This document shows positions 19,051 to 27,697 of a stretch of 64,000 bases of DNA, piece after piece. The position numbers and the translations under genes were made by a program. A model generated the notes under the pieces. The model saw only the letters and a list, made by a program, of their open reading frames with translations. It searched no databases and was not told where the DNA came from. Source of the stretch: Microbacterium sp. 1.5R (GTDB lineage Bacteria > Actinomycetota > Actinomycetes > Actinomycetales > Microbacteriaceae). The DNA is taken from positions 645,072 through 709,071 of the forward strand of contig NZ_VDRC01000002.1 of assembly GCF_007667425.1 (NCBI RefSeq), given 5' to 3'. Within the stretch, counting starts at the first letter, position 1. Each line of letters starts with the position of its first letter.

Positions 19051-20124
19051 CTAGCGTCCGGGTGTCTGCTCGGCCTTGTCTGCGAAGGTCTGCAGAAGGC
19101 GCTGCAGCGAGTCGAGGCGCGCCCGGCCCGTCTCGCTCAGTTCGCCACGCTCGGCCGCCTCGATCAGGGCGCAGTCAGGCGCGTCGGGGAGGTGCGTGCA
19201 CCCCCTCGGGCATCGCTCGGCGATCACTGCCAGCTCCGTGAAGGCAGCCAGGATGTTCGCCGGGTCCACGTGCCCCAGACCGAACGAGCGGACTCCGGGC
19301 GTGTCGATCACCCAGCCTCTGCCGGCCGAGCTCTCGTAGCGCAGCGAGACGGTCGACGACGAGGTGTGCCGCCCGCGCCCCGTGACCTGATTCACATGTC
19401 CGGTGGCGCGCAGCGCGCTCGGGACGAGGGCGTTCACGAGAGTCGACTTGCCCACGCCCGAGTGGCCGACGAAGACGGTCGAGTGACCGACGAGCGCCTC
19501 GCCGATGACATCGACGGGCATCTCGTCGCGCGCGCTGGTGAAGACGCGCAGATCATCGAGTCCGTCGAAGTGCGAGAGGAACGGCGAGGGATCTGCGAGG
19601 TCGGTCTTGGTGACGACGAGGAGAGGGCGGATGCCGGCGTCGAGAGCGGCCACGAGGTACCGGTCGACGAGGCGCTCGCGCGGCTCGGGGTCGGCGGCCG
19701 CGACCACCACGAGCATCTGGTCGGCGTTCGCGACGATGACGCGCTCGACCTGGTCGGTGTCGTCGGCGCTGCGCCGGAGCAGCGAGGTGCGGTCGACGAT
19801 GCCGACGATCCGGCCGAGAGTGCCTTCGTCGCCGGAGGTGTCGCCGACGACGCGAGCGCGGTCGCCCGTGACGATGGGCGAGCGGCGGAGCTCGCGCGCC
19901 CTGGCGGCCGTGATCGTGCGTTCTTGCGCGGTGTCCTCGCCGATCATCACGGTGTAGCGGCCGCGGTCCACCCCGAGCACCCGGCCGATCTGCGCGTCCT
20001 CGTGGGCGGGGCGACGCTTGGTACGGGGGCGGTTGGCCTTCGGATTCGGACGCGAGCGGATGTCGCTCTCGTCGTACTCCTCGTACTCATCGTCGAGGTC
20101 GTCGGTGTCGCCCAGCCAGCTCAC
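19051..20124 (-). CDS. rsgA: Ribosome small subunit GTPase RsgA
   Basis: Circularly permuted GTPase of 357 residues that checks late 30S maturation. An N-terminal OB-fold (about 35-105) is followed by the permuted G motifs: T-K-T-D (G4), then G-H-S-G-V-G-K-S-T (G1), then D-T-P-G-V (G3). The C-terminal zinc knuckle reads C-P-R-G-C-T-H with a later P-D-C. The first 35 residues are acidic. Its start overlaps the aroA stop by four bases (ATGA), as in many actinobacteria where aroA and rsgA are paired. Confidence 0.95.
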   Translation of the reverse strand: MSWLGDTDDLDDEYEEYDESDIRSRPNPKANRPRTKRRPAHEDAQIGRVLGVDRGRYTVMIGEDTAQERTITAARARELRRSPIVTGDRARVVGDTSGDEGTLGRIVGIVDRTSLLRRSADDTDQVERVIVANADQMLVVVAAADPEPRERLVDRYLVAALDAGIRPLLVVTKTDLADPSPFLSHFDGLDDLRVFTSARDEMPVDVIGEALVGHSTVFVGHSGVGKSTLVNALVPSALRATGHVNQVTGRGRHTSSSTVSLRYESSAGRGWVIDTPGVRSFGLGHVDPANILAAFTELAVIAERCPRGCTHLPDAPDCALIEAAERGELSETGRARLDSLQRLLQTFADKAEQTPGR

Positions 20125-21446
20125 GCGGACGCGCCCTGCAGCATCCGCTCCCAGAGGATGGTGAACTCCGGGAGGGTCTTGGCCGTGGTCCCGATGTCAT
20201 CGACCTCGACGCCGGGCACGCGGAGACCGACGAGCGCGCCCGTCGTGGCCATGCGGTGGTCGTGATGTGCCATCCAGGTGCCCCCGCGGAGTTCGCGGGG
20301 GAAGATGCGCAAGCCGTCGGGGAGCTCTTCGGCCTCCCCGCCGAGGGCGCGGAGGTTGCGGATCAGGGCGGCGATGCGATCGGTCTCGTGGAGGCGGATG
20401 TGTCCGATGCCGCGGATCGTCGTGGGCCCCGAGGCGAACGCCGCGAGTCCGACGAGAGTCGGCGTCAGTTCGCTCGCCGCCGAGAGATCGAGGTCGAGGC
20501 CGCGGATCTCGGTTCCCGCTCGCACGGTGAGAGTCCCGCTGTGTCGACTGACGTGCGCGCCCATCGCCTGCAGGATCTCGGGCAGCAGGGCGCCGGGCTG
20601 GGTCGAGTGGACCGGCCACCCCGTGATCGCGACGGCTCCGCCCGTGACGAGCGCCGCGCCCAGGAAGGGGGCGGCGTTCGAGAGGTCGGGCTCTATCGCG
20701 ATCTCCTTCGCACGCGGCACCCCGGCCTCGACGAGCCATTCGCCGGTCGCCGGGCGCTCGATCCGGATGCCGCGACGACTCAGCGCCTCGATCGTCATGT
20801 CGATGTGCGGCAGACTCGGCAGGTGCTCGCCCGTGTGCACGAGGTGGAGCCCGACATCGAACCGGGGGGCAGCCAACAGGAGGCCGGAGACGAACTGGCT
20901 CGAGGCGGAGGCGTCGATCTCGACCCGCCCGCCCCGGATGCGGCCGTGGCCGCGGATGGTGAAGGGCAGCGACCAGGTGCCCTCGTCGTCGATGTCGACG
21001 CCGAGGTCGCGCAGAGCGCTGATGAGTCCCCCCATCGGGCGATGCAGGGCGGTCTCGTGCGCGGTGAGATGCACGTCGTGCTCGGCGAGGCCGGCGAGCG
21101 GTGCGATGAAGCGCATCACGGTGCCGGCCTGGCCGCAGTCGATCGTCGTGTCGCCGCGCAGCCTGGCCGGTGTCACCACGAGATCGGGACCGAATTCCCC
21201 GCCTGCGTCGACCTCTTCGATTCCGACACCGAGAGCACGCAGGGCGTCGATCATGCGGCGGGAGTCGTCCGAGTGCAGGGGCGCGACCAGGCGACCCGGC
21301 CCGTCGGCGATCGCAGCGATGACGAGCTCGCGATTCGTGAGCGATTTCGAGCCGGGGATCGTGAGGGTGGCATGCACGGCATCGGCTGCCGTCGGCGCGG
21401 CGTAGGAGCCCTGGGCCGGGGAGGGGGAATACCTGTTGGCGCTCAT
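20121..21446 (-). CDS. aroA: 3-phosphoshikimate 1-carboxyvinyltransferase (EPSP synthase)
   Basis: Sixth enzyme of the shikimate pathway, 441 residues. P-G-S-K-S-L-T-N-R near the N-terminus holds the phosphate-binding Lys and Arg. G-Q-A-G-T-V-M-R-F and the C-terminal H-D-H-R-M-A segment, in which Asp and Arg contact PEP, are intact. The ATG at 21446 lies eight bases after a TAAGGT box and has no clear ribosome site, so near-leaderless translation is likely. The start codon region overlaps the SigR-type promoter read in the opposite direction for sigH. Confidence 0.95.
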   Translation of the reverse strand: MSANRYSPSPAQGSYAAPTAADAVHATLTIPGSKSLTNRELVIAAIADGPGRLVAPLHSDDSRRMIDALRALGVGIEEVDAGGEFGPDLVVTPARLRGDTTIDCGQAGTVMRFIAPLAGLAEHDVHLTAHETALHRPMGGLISALRDLGVDIDDEGTWSLPFTIRGHGRIRGGRVEIDASASSQFVSGLLLAAPRFDVGLHLVHTGEHLPSLPHIDMTIEALSRRGIRIERPATGEWLVEAGVPRAKEIAIEPDLSNAAPFLGAALVTGGAVAITGWPVHSTQPGALLPEILQAMGAHVSRHSGTLTVRAGTEIRGLDLDLSAASELTPTLVGLAAFASGPTTIRGIGHIRLHETDRIAALIRNLRALGGEAEELPDGLRIFPRELRGGTWMAHHDHRMATTGALVGLRVPGVEVDDIGTTAKTLPEFTILWERMLQGASA

Positions 21447-21451
21447 CGGTT
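21425..21451 (+). promoter_or_regulatory. SigR/SigH-type autoregulatory promoter candidate for sigH
   Basis: GGGAAT at 21425-21430, an 18-base spacer, then GTT at 21449-21451. This agrees with the known SigR/SigH consensus GGAAT-N18-GTT. It would start a transcript near 21458 that includes the ribosome site and ATG at 21517. It overlaps the aroA start codon on the other strand. Confidence 0.6.
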
Positions 21452-21454
21452 CCC

Positions 21455-21460
21455 ACCTTA
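21455..21460 (-). promoter_or_regulatory. -10 box TAAGGT of aroA
   Basis: On the minus strand, TAAGGT, eight bases, then the ATG at 21446. It is back-to-back with the sigH SigR-type promoter. Confidence 0.45.
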
Positions 21461-21516
21461 GTAACAACGAGTCCTCGCCTCACCGATCGGCGCGGACTCG
21501 CCCAGGAGGAGAGACG

Positions 21517-22179
21517 ATGCTCGCCACGCTCGAACGCGGTTCGGTGCGCCTCAGCGGCCTAGACTGGCCGGTGATGGATGACACCGAGACGGTAGACACG
21601 GTCGGCGACCCTCGACGACAGTTCGAGGATCAGGCGCTGCCCTTCATGGATCAGCTCTACGCGGCCGCGATGCGCATGACCCGCAATCCGGCCGACGCGG
21701 CGGACCTCGTGCAGGAGACCTTCGTGAAGGCGTACGGGTCGTGGTCGACGTTCACGCAGGGCACGAACCTCAAGGCCTGGCTGTACCGGATCCTCACGAA
21801 CACGTACATCAACATCTACCGCAAGAAGCAGCGCGAGCCGTTCCAGGGCACGATCGACGAGCTCGAGGACTGGCAGCTGGGCGGTGCGGAGTCGACGACC
21901 GCATCGCACAGCCGTTCGGCTGAGGCCGAAGCGATCGATCACATGCCGGCATCCGTGGTGAAGGATGCCCTGCAGGCTGTCCCGGAGGACTTCCGGCTGG
22001 CGGTGTACCTGGCGGACGTCGAGGGCTTCGCGTACCAGGAGATCGCCGACATCATGAAGACGCCCATCGGCACCGTGATGAGCCGCCTGCACCGAGGCAG
22101 GCGGATGCTTCGCGAGCTGCTGGCCGACTATGCCGCGGAGCGGGGAATCTCCGCGGCCGACACGAGGAGCAGGAAATGA
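21517..22179 (+). CDS. sigH: ECF sigma factor SigH/SigR (thiol-oxidative stress)
   Basis: Group 4 sigma factor of 220 residues from the ATG at 21517. Sigma-2 has [16 protein letters not shown] and [12 protein letters not shown]. Sigma-4 has [15 protein letters not shown] and M-S-R-L-H-R-G-R. Two starts are supported. The ATG at 21517 follows AGGAGG at 21504-21509 and needs an upstream transcript. The GTG/ATG at 21571/21574 follow TAGACT and would give a leaderless form of 201-202 residues. The stop overlaps the anti-sigma gene (ATGA). Family members are held by a redox-sensitive zinc anti-sigma factor. Confidence 0.93.
   Translation: MLATLERGSVRLSGLDWPVMDDTETVDTVGDPRRQFEDQALPFMDQLYAAAMRMTRNPADAADLVQETFVKAYGSWSTFTQGTNLKAWLYRILTNTYINIYRKKQREPFQGTIDELEDWQLGGAESTTASHSRSAEAEAIDHMPASVVKDALQAVPEDFRLAVYLADVEGFAYQEIADIMKTPIGTVMSRLHRGRRMLRELLADYAAERGISAADTRSRK
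21560..21565 (+). promoter_or_regulatory. Internal -10 box TAGACT for a short SigH form
   Basis: TAGACT inside the extended sigH frame, five bases before a GTG (21571) and eight before an ATG (21574). Confidence 0.5.
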
Positions 22180-22421
22180 GCGACTGCGGCTGCGACAAGG
22201 CCCGTCTGGATCTGGAGGAGTACCTCCGCAACGAAGTGTGCAAGACCGAGCACTCCGAGATCCGCGAACACCTGGAGAACTGCCCGTCCTGCCGTGACGA
22301 GGCTCTCGTGGCGAAGACGCTCACCGACGTCGTCGCGCGGGCGTGCAGGGAGACGGCACCGGAGGAACTCCGCGACCAGGTGTTCGCGCGCCTGCGCGAG
22401 GTCCAGTCCGCGCAGCACTGA
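22176..22421 (+). CDS. rsrA: Zinc-containing anti-sigma factor RsrA/RshA
   Basis: Protein of 81 residues with the ZAS motif H32-x3-C36-x2-C39 plus N-terminal cysteines C4, C6 and C22. In Streptomyces RsrA, oxidation of such cysteines expels zinc and frees SigR. Overlap with the sigH stop (ATGA) means both are made together, the usual arrangement. After residue 50 it forms a helix with [13 protein letters not shown], which in relatives wraps the sigma factor. Confidence 0.93.
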   Translation: MSDCGCDKARLDLEEYLRNEVCKTEHSEIREHLENCPSCRDEALVAKTLTDVVARACRETAPEELRDQVFARLREVQSAQH

Positions 22422-22463
22422 CTCCGCGTCGCAGCTCGACCGGTACGCGTCCGTCGCCGCCCA

Positions 22464-22469
22464 TAGGGT
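22464..22469 (+). promoter_or_regulatory. -10 box TAGGGT of the Eis-like gene, leaderless type
   Basis: TAGGGT, six bases (GGAGGG), then the ATG at 22476. The GGAGGG could also act as a ribosome site if transcription started further up. Confidence 0.5.
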
Positions 22470-22475
22470 GGAGGG

Positions 22476-23783
22476 ATGACGACCATCGATGCACGCGACG
22501 TCCCCGCCGACTCCACCTCCGCCGAGCGTCTCGGCGCGACCGGTCTCGACTACCGAGTCGTCGACGTGAAGGATCCGGCCTCCGCCGAAGCCTTCCAGCG
22601 CGCCGTGTCCCGCGGGTTCCTAGGTGCTGAGCCCACCGCCGAGTCTCTCGAGTTCGGGCGCGCCACGTTCGAATCCCGGCGGAACACCGGCGTCTACGAC
22701 TCCGCCGTGCCGGACGGCCGCCCTGTCGCCACGATCGACTCATGGATCACGCCGCTGACGTTGCCCGGCGGCGACGAACTGCCGATGTGGGCGATCAGCG
22801 GTGTGACCGTGTCGGCCACCCATCGCCGCCGCGGCATCGCACGGGCTCTCCTCGAGGGCGAGCTCCGAGCCGCCGCATCGGCCGGCGTACCGATCGCCGG
22901 CCTCACGGTGTCGGAGGCGACGATCTACGGTCGGTACGGTTTCGGATCGGCGATACCGGTCATGGGATTCCAGGTGGATGCCCGGCGCGCGGGCTGGGCC
23001 GCACCAGCCGCCCCTGGCCGCCTGGAGTACATCGACCGCGACGCGCTGGCCGCCGAGCTCGGGACGGTGCACGAGCGGGCTCGCACGGCGCGGCCGGGTC
23101 AGGTGCCCGGCTGGTCCGCCCGGTGGGGTGGCATGGCGGGGCTTTCGCCGAGCGACACCGATCGCGATCGGGCGCGGGGCGTCCGCTACCGCGACGAGGC
23201 AGGGCGAGTGACGGGCGTCATCGCCTACACTCTCGCGGAGCACGGAACGGGTGCCGCGTGGCGGCACACGCTGAAGGTGCGCCTGCTCGTGGCGGAGACG
23301 GCCGACGCGACAGCGGCACTCTGGCGCTTCGCCCTGCAGCACGACCTCGTCGATGGTGTCGAGGCCGAGCTGCGGCCGATCGACGACCCGTTGCCCTGGC
23401 TCGTCCACGACCAGCGCGGTGTGACGCAGACGCTGCACGACCACGGCTGGCTGCGGGTGCTCGACGTGCCGACGAGCCTGTCCGCGCGCCGGTACTCCGC
23501 GCCGCTCGACGTGGTGCTCCGCGTGCAGGATCCCCTCGGCTTCGCCGATGGCGACTGGCGGCTGCGCGTCGATTCCGACGGCACGGCTCAGGTGGAGCCG
23601 ACCACAGCGGATGCGGTCGACGTCGAGCTCGACGTGTCGGCGCTCTCGTCGCTGTACGTCGGGGGCGTCCGTGCCGCGGCCCTGCACGGTGCAGGCCGCA
23701 TCGCCGCGGACGCGGATGCCGTGGCGGCGCTGGATCGTGCCTTCACCAGCACGCCCGCCCCCTCGCTCGACATCTGGTACTGA
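22476..23783 (+). CDS. Eis-like GNAT N-acetyltransferase
   Basis: Protein of 435 residues with the three-part Eis architecture: an N-terminal GNAT domain with the acetyl-CoA loop T-H-R-R-R-G-I-A, a second degenerate GNAT region, and a C-terminal SCP2-like domain. S-E-A-T-I-Y-G-R-Y-G-F-G is the Eis signature, with Y151 at the place of the catalytic Tyr of M. tuberculosis Eis. The chain ends in an aromatic residue, whose carboxylate acts in catalysis in Eis. Eis proteins acetylate several amines of aminoglycosides and other substrates. The natural substrate here is unknown. Confidence 0.88.
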   Translation: MTTIDARDVPADSTSAERLGATGLDYRVVDVKDPASAEAFQRAVSRGFLGAEPTAESLEFGRATFESRRNTGVYDSAVPDGRPVATIDSWITPLTLPGGDELPMWAISGVTVSATHRRRGIARALLEGELRAAASAGVPIAGLTVSEATIYGRYGFGSAIPVMGFQVDARRAGWAAPAAPGRLEYIDRDALAAELGTVHERARTARPGQVPGWSARWGGMAGLSPSDTDRDRARGVRYRDEAGRVTGVIAYTLAEHGTGAAWRHTLKVRLLVAETADATAALWRFALQHDLVDGVEAELRPIDDPLPWLVHDQRGVTQTLHDHGWLRVLDVPTSLSARRYSAPLDVVLRVQDPLGFADGDWRLRVDSDGTAQVEPTTADAVDVELDVSALSSLYVGGVRAAALHGAGRIAADADAVAALDRAFTSTPAPSLDIWY

Positions 23784-23798
23784 TCCACGGCGTCACCC

Positions 23799-23842
23799 AC
23801 GACGAAGGGCGCCGCGACCTCGGTCGCGGCGCCCTTCGTCGT
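23799..23842. terminator. Bidirectional hairpin terminator
   Basis: Perfect 21-base inverted repeat (23799-23819 and 23822-23842), so the effective loop includes the closing pair. It lies between convergent eis-like and kgd genes and is one of the longest stems in the window. Confidence 0.85.
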
Positions 23843-23865
23843 ATGCGTGCGGGCCGGGTGCCGGC

Positions 23866-26800
23866 TCAGCCGATGGTCAGCGCGTCACGGAGCAGCTGAG
23901 CCTGCTCGGCGGCGTGCACCTTCGAGGATCCGGTCGCCGGAGATGCCGATGCCGCGCGCGCGATCGGACGGAAGGTCCGGTCACCGGGCACATCCGCGAA
24001 CGCGAGAGCGAGGAACGGCCAAGCGCCCTGGTTGACCGGCTCCTCCTGCACCCACACGAGCTCCGCGTTCGGGTAGGAGTCGGTGAGGGACTTGAGCGTC
24101 TCGATCGGCGTCGGGTAGAGCTGCTCGAGCCGCACCAGGGCGATCTCGGGGTTCGGCTTCTTCTCGAGCTCCGAACGGAGATCCCAGTGCACCTTGCCCG
24201 AGTGCAGGAGAACGCGCTTGACGGCCGAGCGGTCGAGCTCGCGGCTGTCGTCGATCACGGGCTCGAAACGACCCTGCGTGAACGCCTCGACCGGGCTCGT
24301 CGCACCGCGCAGGCGCAGCATCGCCTTCGGGGTGAACACGATGAGCGGCTTGCGGGGGCGTGCGTACGCCTGCCGGCGCAGCAGGTGGAAGTACGAGGCA
24401 GGCGTCGACGGGCGAGCGACGATCATGTTCTCCTGCGCGCACATCTGCAGGAATCGCTCGATCCGCGAAGAGGAGTGATCCGGTCCCTGGCCCTCGTAGC
24501 CGTGGGGAAGCAGCAGCGTGACGCTCGACTGCTGGCCCCACTTCTGCTCGGCGGCCGAGATGTACTCGTCGATTACGGACTGCGCGCCGTTCACGAAATC
24601 GCCGAACTGCGCCTCCCACAGCACGAGGGCCTCCGGCGCCTCGACCGAGTACCCGTACTCGAAGCCGAGCGCTGCGTACTCGCTGAGCAGCGAGTCGTAG
24701 ACGAAGAAGCGTCCCTGCGAGTCGGAGAGATTCGACAGCGGCAGCCACTCCTGGCCGTTCGCGCGGTCGTGCAGCGTCGCGTGCCGCTGCACGAAGGTGC
24801 CGCGGCGCGAATCCTGGCCCGCGAGGCGGACGGGAGTTCCCTCGACGAGGAGCGAGCCGAAGGCCAGCAGCTCGCCGAAGCCCCAGTCGATGTTGCCGTT
24901 GCGGCTCATGTCGAGGCGCTTCTCGAGCTGCTGCTGCAGCTTCGGGTGCACGGTGAAGCCCTCGGGCTTGTTGACGAAGGCGTCGCCGATGAGCTGGATG
25001 ATCTCGTTCGAGACGCCCGTCACCTCGGGCGCTCCGATCTGCTCCTCGATGGGTGCCTGCTCAGACACGACCGGGGTCGCGCCGGTCTCGGCGGCGTGCG
25101 TCTCGGCGAATGCGATCTCGAGGCGGTTCTGGAAGTCGGCCTTCGCCTGGTCGTACTCCTCCTCGGTGATGTCGCCGCGCCCGACGAGCGATTCGGTGTA
25201 GAGCTTGCGCACCGAGCGCTTGGCCTGGATCAGGTCGGTCATGAGCGGCTGCGTCATCGAGGGGTCGTCGCCCTCGTTGTGGCCGCGGCGGCGGTAGCAC
25301 ACGAGATCGATCACGACGTCGCGGTGGAAGCGCTCGCGGTACTCGAAGGCGAGCTGCGCGACGTGGATGACGGCCTCGGGGTCGTCGCCGTTCACGTGCA
25401 GCACGGGGGCCTGGATCGTCTTCGCGACGTCCGTGGCGTACACCGAGGTGCGCGAGTCGTTCGGCAGCGTCGTGAACCCGACCTGGTTGTTCACGACGAC
25501 GTGCACCGTTCCGCCCGTGCGGTAGCCGCGGAGCTGCGACATCTGCAGGGTCTCGACGACGACGCCCTGTCCGGCGAACGCCGCGTCGCCGTGCACGAGG
25601 ATCGGGAGCCAGGTGAAGGTGCCGATCGGCTTGCGGTCCTGCTTCGCCCGCACGATGCCCTCGAGCACGCCGTCGACGGTCTCGAGGTGCGAGGGGTTCG
25701 CGGCGAGGTAGACCGGCAGCTCCGACCCGTCGTCGGCGACGAACGTGCCCTGCGTGCCGAGGTGGTACTTGACGTCGCCGGATCCGCGCTGGTTGCCGGG
25801 GGTCTGCGTGCCCTCGAACTCCTGGAAGACCTGGCCGTAGGTCTTGCCGGCGATGTTCGTCAGCACGTTGAGGCGGCCGCGGTGAGCCATGCCGATGGCT
25901 GCACCTTCGAGGCCGGCCGTGGCCGCGCCCTGGAGGATCTCGTCGAGCAGCGGGACGAGCGACTCGCCGCCCTCGAGCGAGAAGCGCTTCTGTCCGACGA
26001 ACTTCGTCTGCAGGAAGGTCTCGAACGCCTCGGCCTCGTTCAGCTTGCGCAGCACGCGCAGCTGCTCGTCGTGGCCGGGCTTCTGGTACTTGACCTCGAC
26101 CTTCTCCTGGAACCACCGGCGCTGCTCGGGGTCCTGGATGTGCATGTACTCGATGCCGAGAGTGCGGCAGTACGAGTCCCGGAGCACGCCGAGGATGTCG
26201 CGCAGCTTGGCCACGCGGCGCCCGCCGAAGCCGCCGGTGACGAATTCGCGGTCGAGGTCCCAGAAGGTGAGGCCGTGGCTCTCGATCTCGAGGTCGGGGT
26301 GCGAGCGCTGCTGGTACTCGAGCGGGTCGATGTCGGCCATCAGGTGGCCGCGCACGCGGTAGGAGTTGATGAGCTCCTGCACCCGTGACTGCTTGTCGAC
26401 GCGCTCGGCGAGGTCGACCGCGATGTCGGGGTTCCAGCGGATGGGGGAGTAGGGGATGCGGAGGGCGGCGAAGATGTCGTCGTAGAAGCCGCGCTGCCCG
26501 ATGAGGAGCTCGTGCACCTTCTTGAGGAACTCGCCCGAGCCGGCGCCCTGGATCACGCGGTGGTCGTAGGTGCTGGTGAGTGTGATCGTCTTGCCGATCG
26601 CCAGCTCGTTGAGCGTCTTCGGGCTCGCGCCCTGGAACTCCGCCGGGTACTCGAGGGCGCCGGCGCCGATGATGCAGCCCTGGCCCTTCATGAGTCGCGG
26701 CACCGAGTGAACGGTGCCGATCCCGCCGGGGTTGGTGAGGGAGACCGTGGTGCCCTGGAAGTCGGCCGCGGTCAGCTTGTTGGTGCGAGCGCGGGTGACG

Positions 26801-27537
26801 AGGTCCTCGTAGGCGGTGAGGTACTCGGAGAACGTCATCGTGTCGGCGCGCTTGATGCTCGGCACCATGAGCGCACGCGTGCCGTCGGGCTTCGGGAGGT
26901 CGATCGCGATGCCGAGGTTGACGTGGGCGGGGGCGACCACCGAGGGCTTGCCGTCGATCTCGGCGTAGAAGACGTTCTGGCTGCGGAACTCGTCGAGGGT
27001 CCGGATGAGCGCCCAGCCGATCAGGTGGGTGAAGCTGATCTTGCCCCCGCGGGTGCGAGACATGTGGTTGTTGATGACGATGCGGTTGTCGATCATCAGC
27101 TTCGCGGGGATGGTGCGGACGCTGGTGGCCGTCGGGACGGTGAGGGACTCGTCCATGTTCGCCGCGAGGGTCTTCGGCAGGCCGCGGAGCGGCGTGACCT
27201 TGTCCTCTTCGGCCGCGTCGGCCGCCTCTTTCGCCTCGGGCTTCGGGGCCTGGGCGGGGATGGGCGCCGCCACGGCGGGCTTCGCGGTCGTCCGGGCGAC
27301 GGGCTGCGACCCGATCACCGGGATGGGCGCGGTCACCGGGTGCGTGACCGGTGCGGACTCCGCGGCTGCGGGCGCCGTGCTCGGCGCGGCCTCGGAGTGG
27401 TACTTCTCGAGGATCGGCCACCACTCCTTGTCGACGGAGTCGCGGTTGACCTTGAACTGCTCGTAGAGCTCTTCCACGAGCCAGGAATTGGCTCCGAACC
27501 CCCCGTCGCCGCTGACGCCGGTCACCTGGTTCGTCAC
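23866..27537 (-). CDS. kgd: Multifunctional 2-oxoglutarate decarboxylase/dehydrogenase (Kgd/OdhA)
   Basis: Protein of 1223 residues combining E1 and E2 activities of the 2-oxoglutarate dehydrogenase complex. After a short N-terminal helix (N-S-W-L-V-E-E-L-Y) and a Pro/Ala linker comes an acyltransferase-like E2 core with D-H-R-V-I-Q (H326). The long thiamine-diphosphate E1 domain follows, with G-D-A-A-F-A-G-Q-G and P-H-G-Y-E-G-Q-G-P-D-H-S-S-S-R. No lipoyl domain is present, as in mycobacterial Kgd and corynebacterial OdhA. In relatives the FHA protein GarA/OdhI inhibits it. The GTG at 27537 follows AGAGGG; the GTG at 27570 is possible. The promoter box is probably TAGGCT at 27625-27630. Confidence 0.96.
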   Translation of the reverse strand: MTNQVTGVSGDGGFGANSWLVEELYEQFKVNRDSVDKEWWPILEKYHSEAAPSTAPAAAESAPVTHPVTAPIPVIGSQPVARTTAKPAVAAPIPAQAPKPEAKEAADAAEEDKVTPLRGLPKTLAANMDESLTVPTATSVRTIPAKLMIDNRIVINNHMSRTRGGKISFTHLIGWALIRTLDEFRSQNVFYAEIDGKPSVVAPAHVNLGIAIDLPKPDGTRALMVPSIKRADTMTFSEYLTAYEDLVTRARTNKLTAADFQGTTVSLTNPGGIGTVHSVPRLMKGQGCIIGAGALEYPAEFQGASPKTLNELAIGKTITLTSTYDHRVIQGAGSGEFLKKVHELLIGQRGFYDDIFAALRIPYSPIRWNPDIAVDLAERVDKQSRVQELINSYRVRGHLMADIDPLEYQQRSHPDLEIESHGLTFWDLDREFVTGGFGGRRVAKLRDILGVLRDSYCRTLGIEYMHIQDPEQRRWFQEKVEVKYQKPGHDEQLRVLRKLNEAEAFETFLQTKFVGQKRFSLEGGESLVPLLDEILQGAATAGLEGAAIGMAHRGRLNVLTNIAGKTYGQVFQEFEGTQTPGNQRGSGDVKYHLGTQGTFVADDGSELPVYLAANPSHLETVDGVLEGIVRAKQDRKPIGTFTWLPILVHGDAAFAGQGVVVETLQMSQLRGYRTGGTVHVVVNNQVGFTTLPNDSRTSVYATDVAKTIQAPVLHVNGDDPEAVIHVAQLAFEYRERFHRDVVIDLVCYRRRGHNEGDDPSMTQPLMTDLIQAKRSVRKLYTESLVGRGDITEEEYDQAKADFQNRLEIAFAETHAAETGATPVVSEQAPIEEQIGAPEVTGVSNEIIQLIGDAFVNKPEGFTVHPKLQQQLEKRLDMSRNGNIDWGFGELLAFGSLLVEGTPVRLAGQDSRRGTFVQRHATLHDRANGQEWLPLSNLSDSQGRFFVYDSLLSEYAALGFEYGYSVEAPEALVLWEAQFGDFVNGAQSVIDEYISAAEQKWGQQSSVTLLLPHGYEGQGPDHSSSRIERFLQMCAQENMIVARPSTPASYFHLLRRQAYARPRKPLIVFTPKAMLRLRGATSPVEAFTQGRFEPVIDDSRELDRSAVKRVLLHSGKVHWDLRSELEKKPNPEIALVRLEQLYPTPIETLKSLTDSYPNAELVWVQEEPVNQGAWPFLALAFADVPGDRTFRPIARAASASPATGSSKVHAAEQAQLLRDALTIG

Positions 27538-27624
27538 GCTCGATCGCCCTCTTTCATCGCTGAATTCCACGTGTGCGCATCAGGACGTCAGGATGCGTCC
27601 GGGCCCGCACACTCTCGACCATCA

Positions 27625-27630
27625 AGCCTA
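27625..27630 (-). promoter_or_regulatory. Candidate -10 box TAGGCT of kgd
   Basis: On the minus strand, TAGGCT about 87 bases before the kgd GTG. This would give a real 5' leader of about 80 bases with its own ribosome site. Confidence 0.4.
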
Positions 27631-27685
27631 ACGTGTTTCCACAGGGGATCGTCCAGGCGACGCCCCGGTGTGCGATCGATCTGGG

Positions 27686-27691
27686 TACCGT
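27686..27691 (+). promoter_or_regulatory. -10 box TACCGT of guaB1, leaderless type
   Basis: TACCGT, six bases, then the ATG at 27698. Confidence 0.55.
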
Positions 27692-27697
27692 TGACCC

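Noticed and set aside
24000..24748. Arg-rich frame within the 3' part of kgd on the same strand
   Set aside because: Out-of-frame reading of kgd without start signals or family similarity.
25061..27424. Long Arg/Pro/His-rich frame inside kgd, and a long antisense frame at 23548-26388
   Set aside because: Both are shadows of the kgd coding sequence; kgd itself has full-length domain matches and all motifs.
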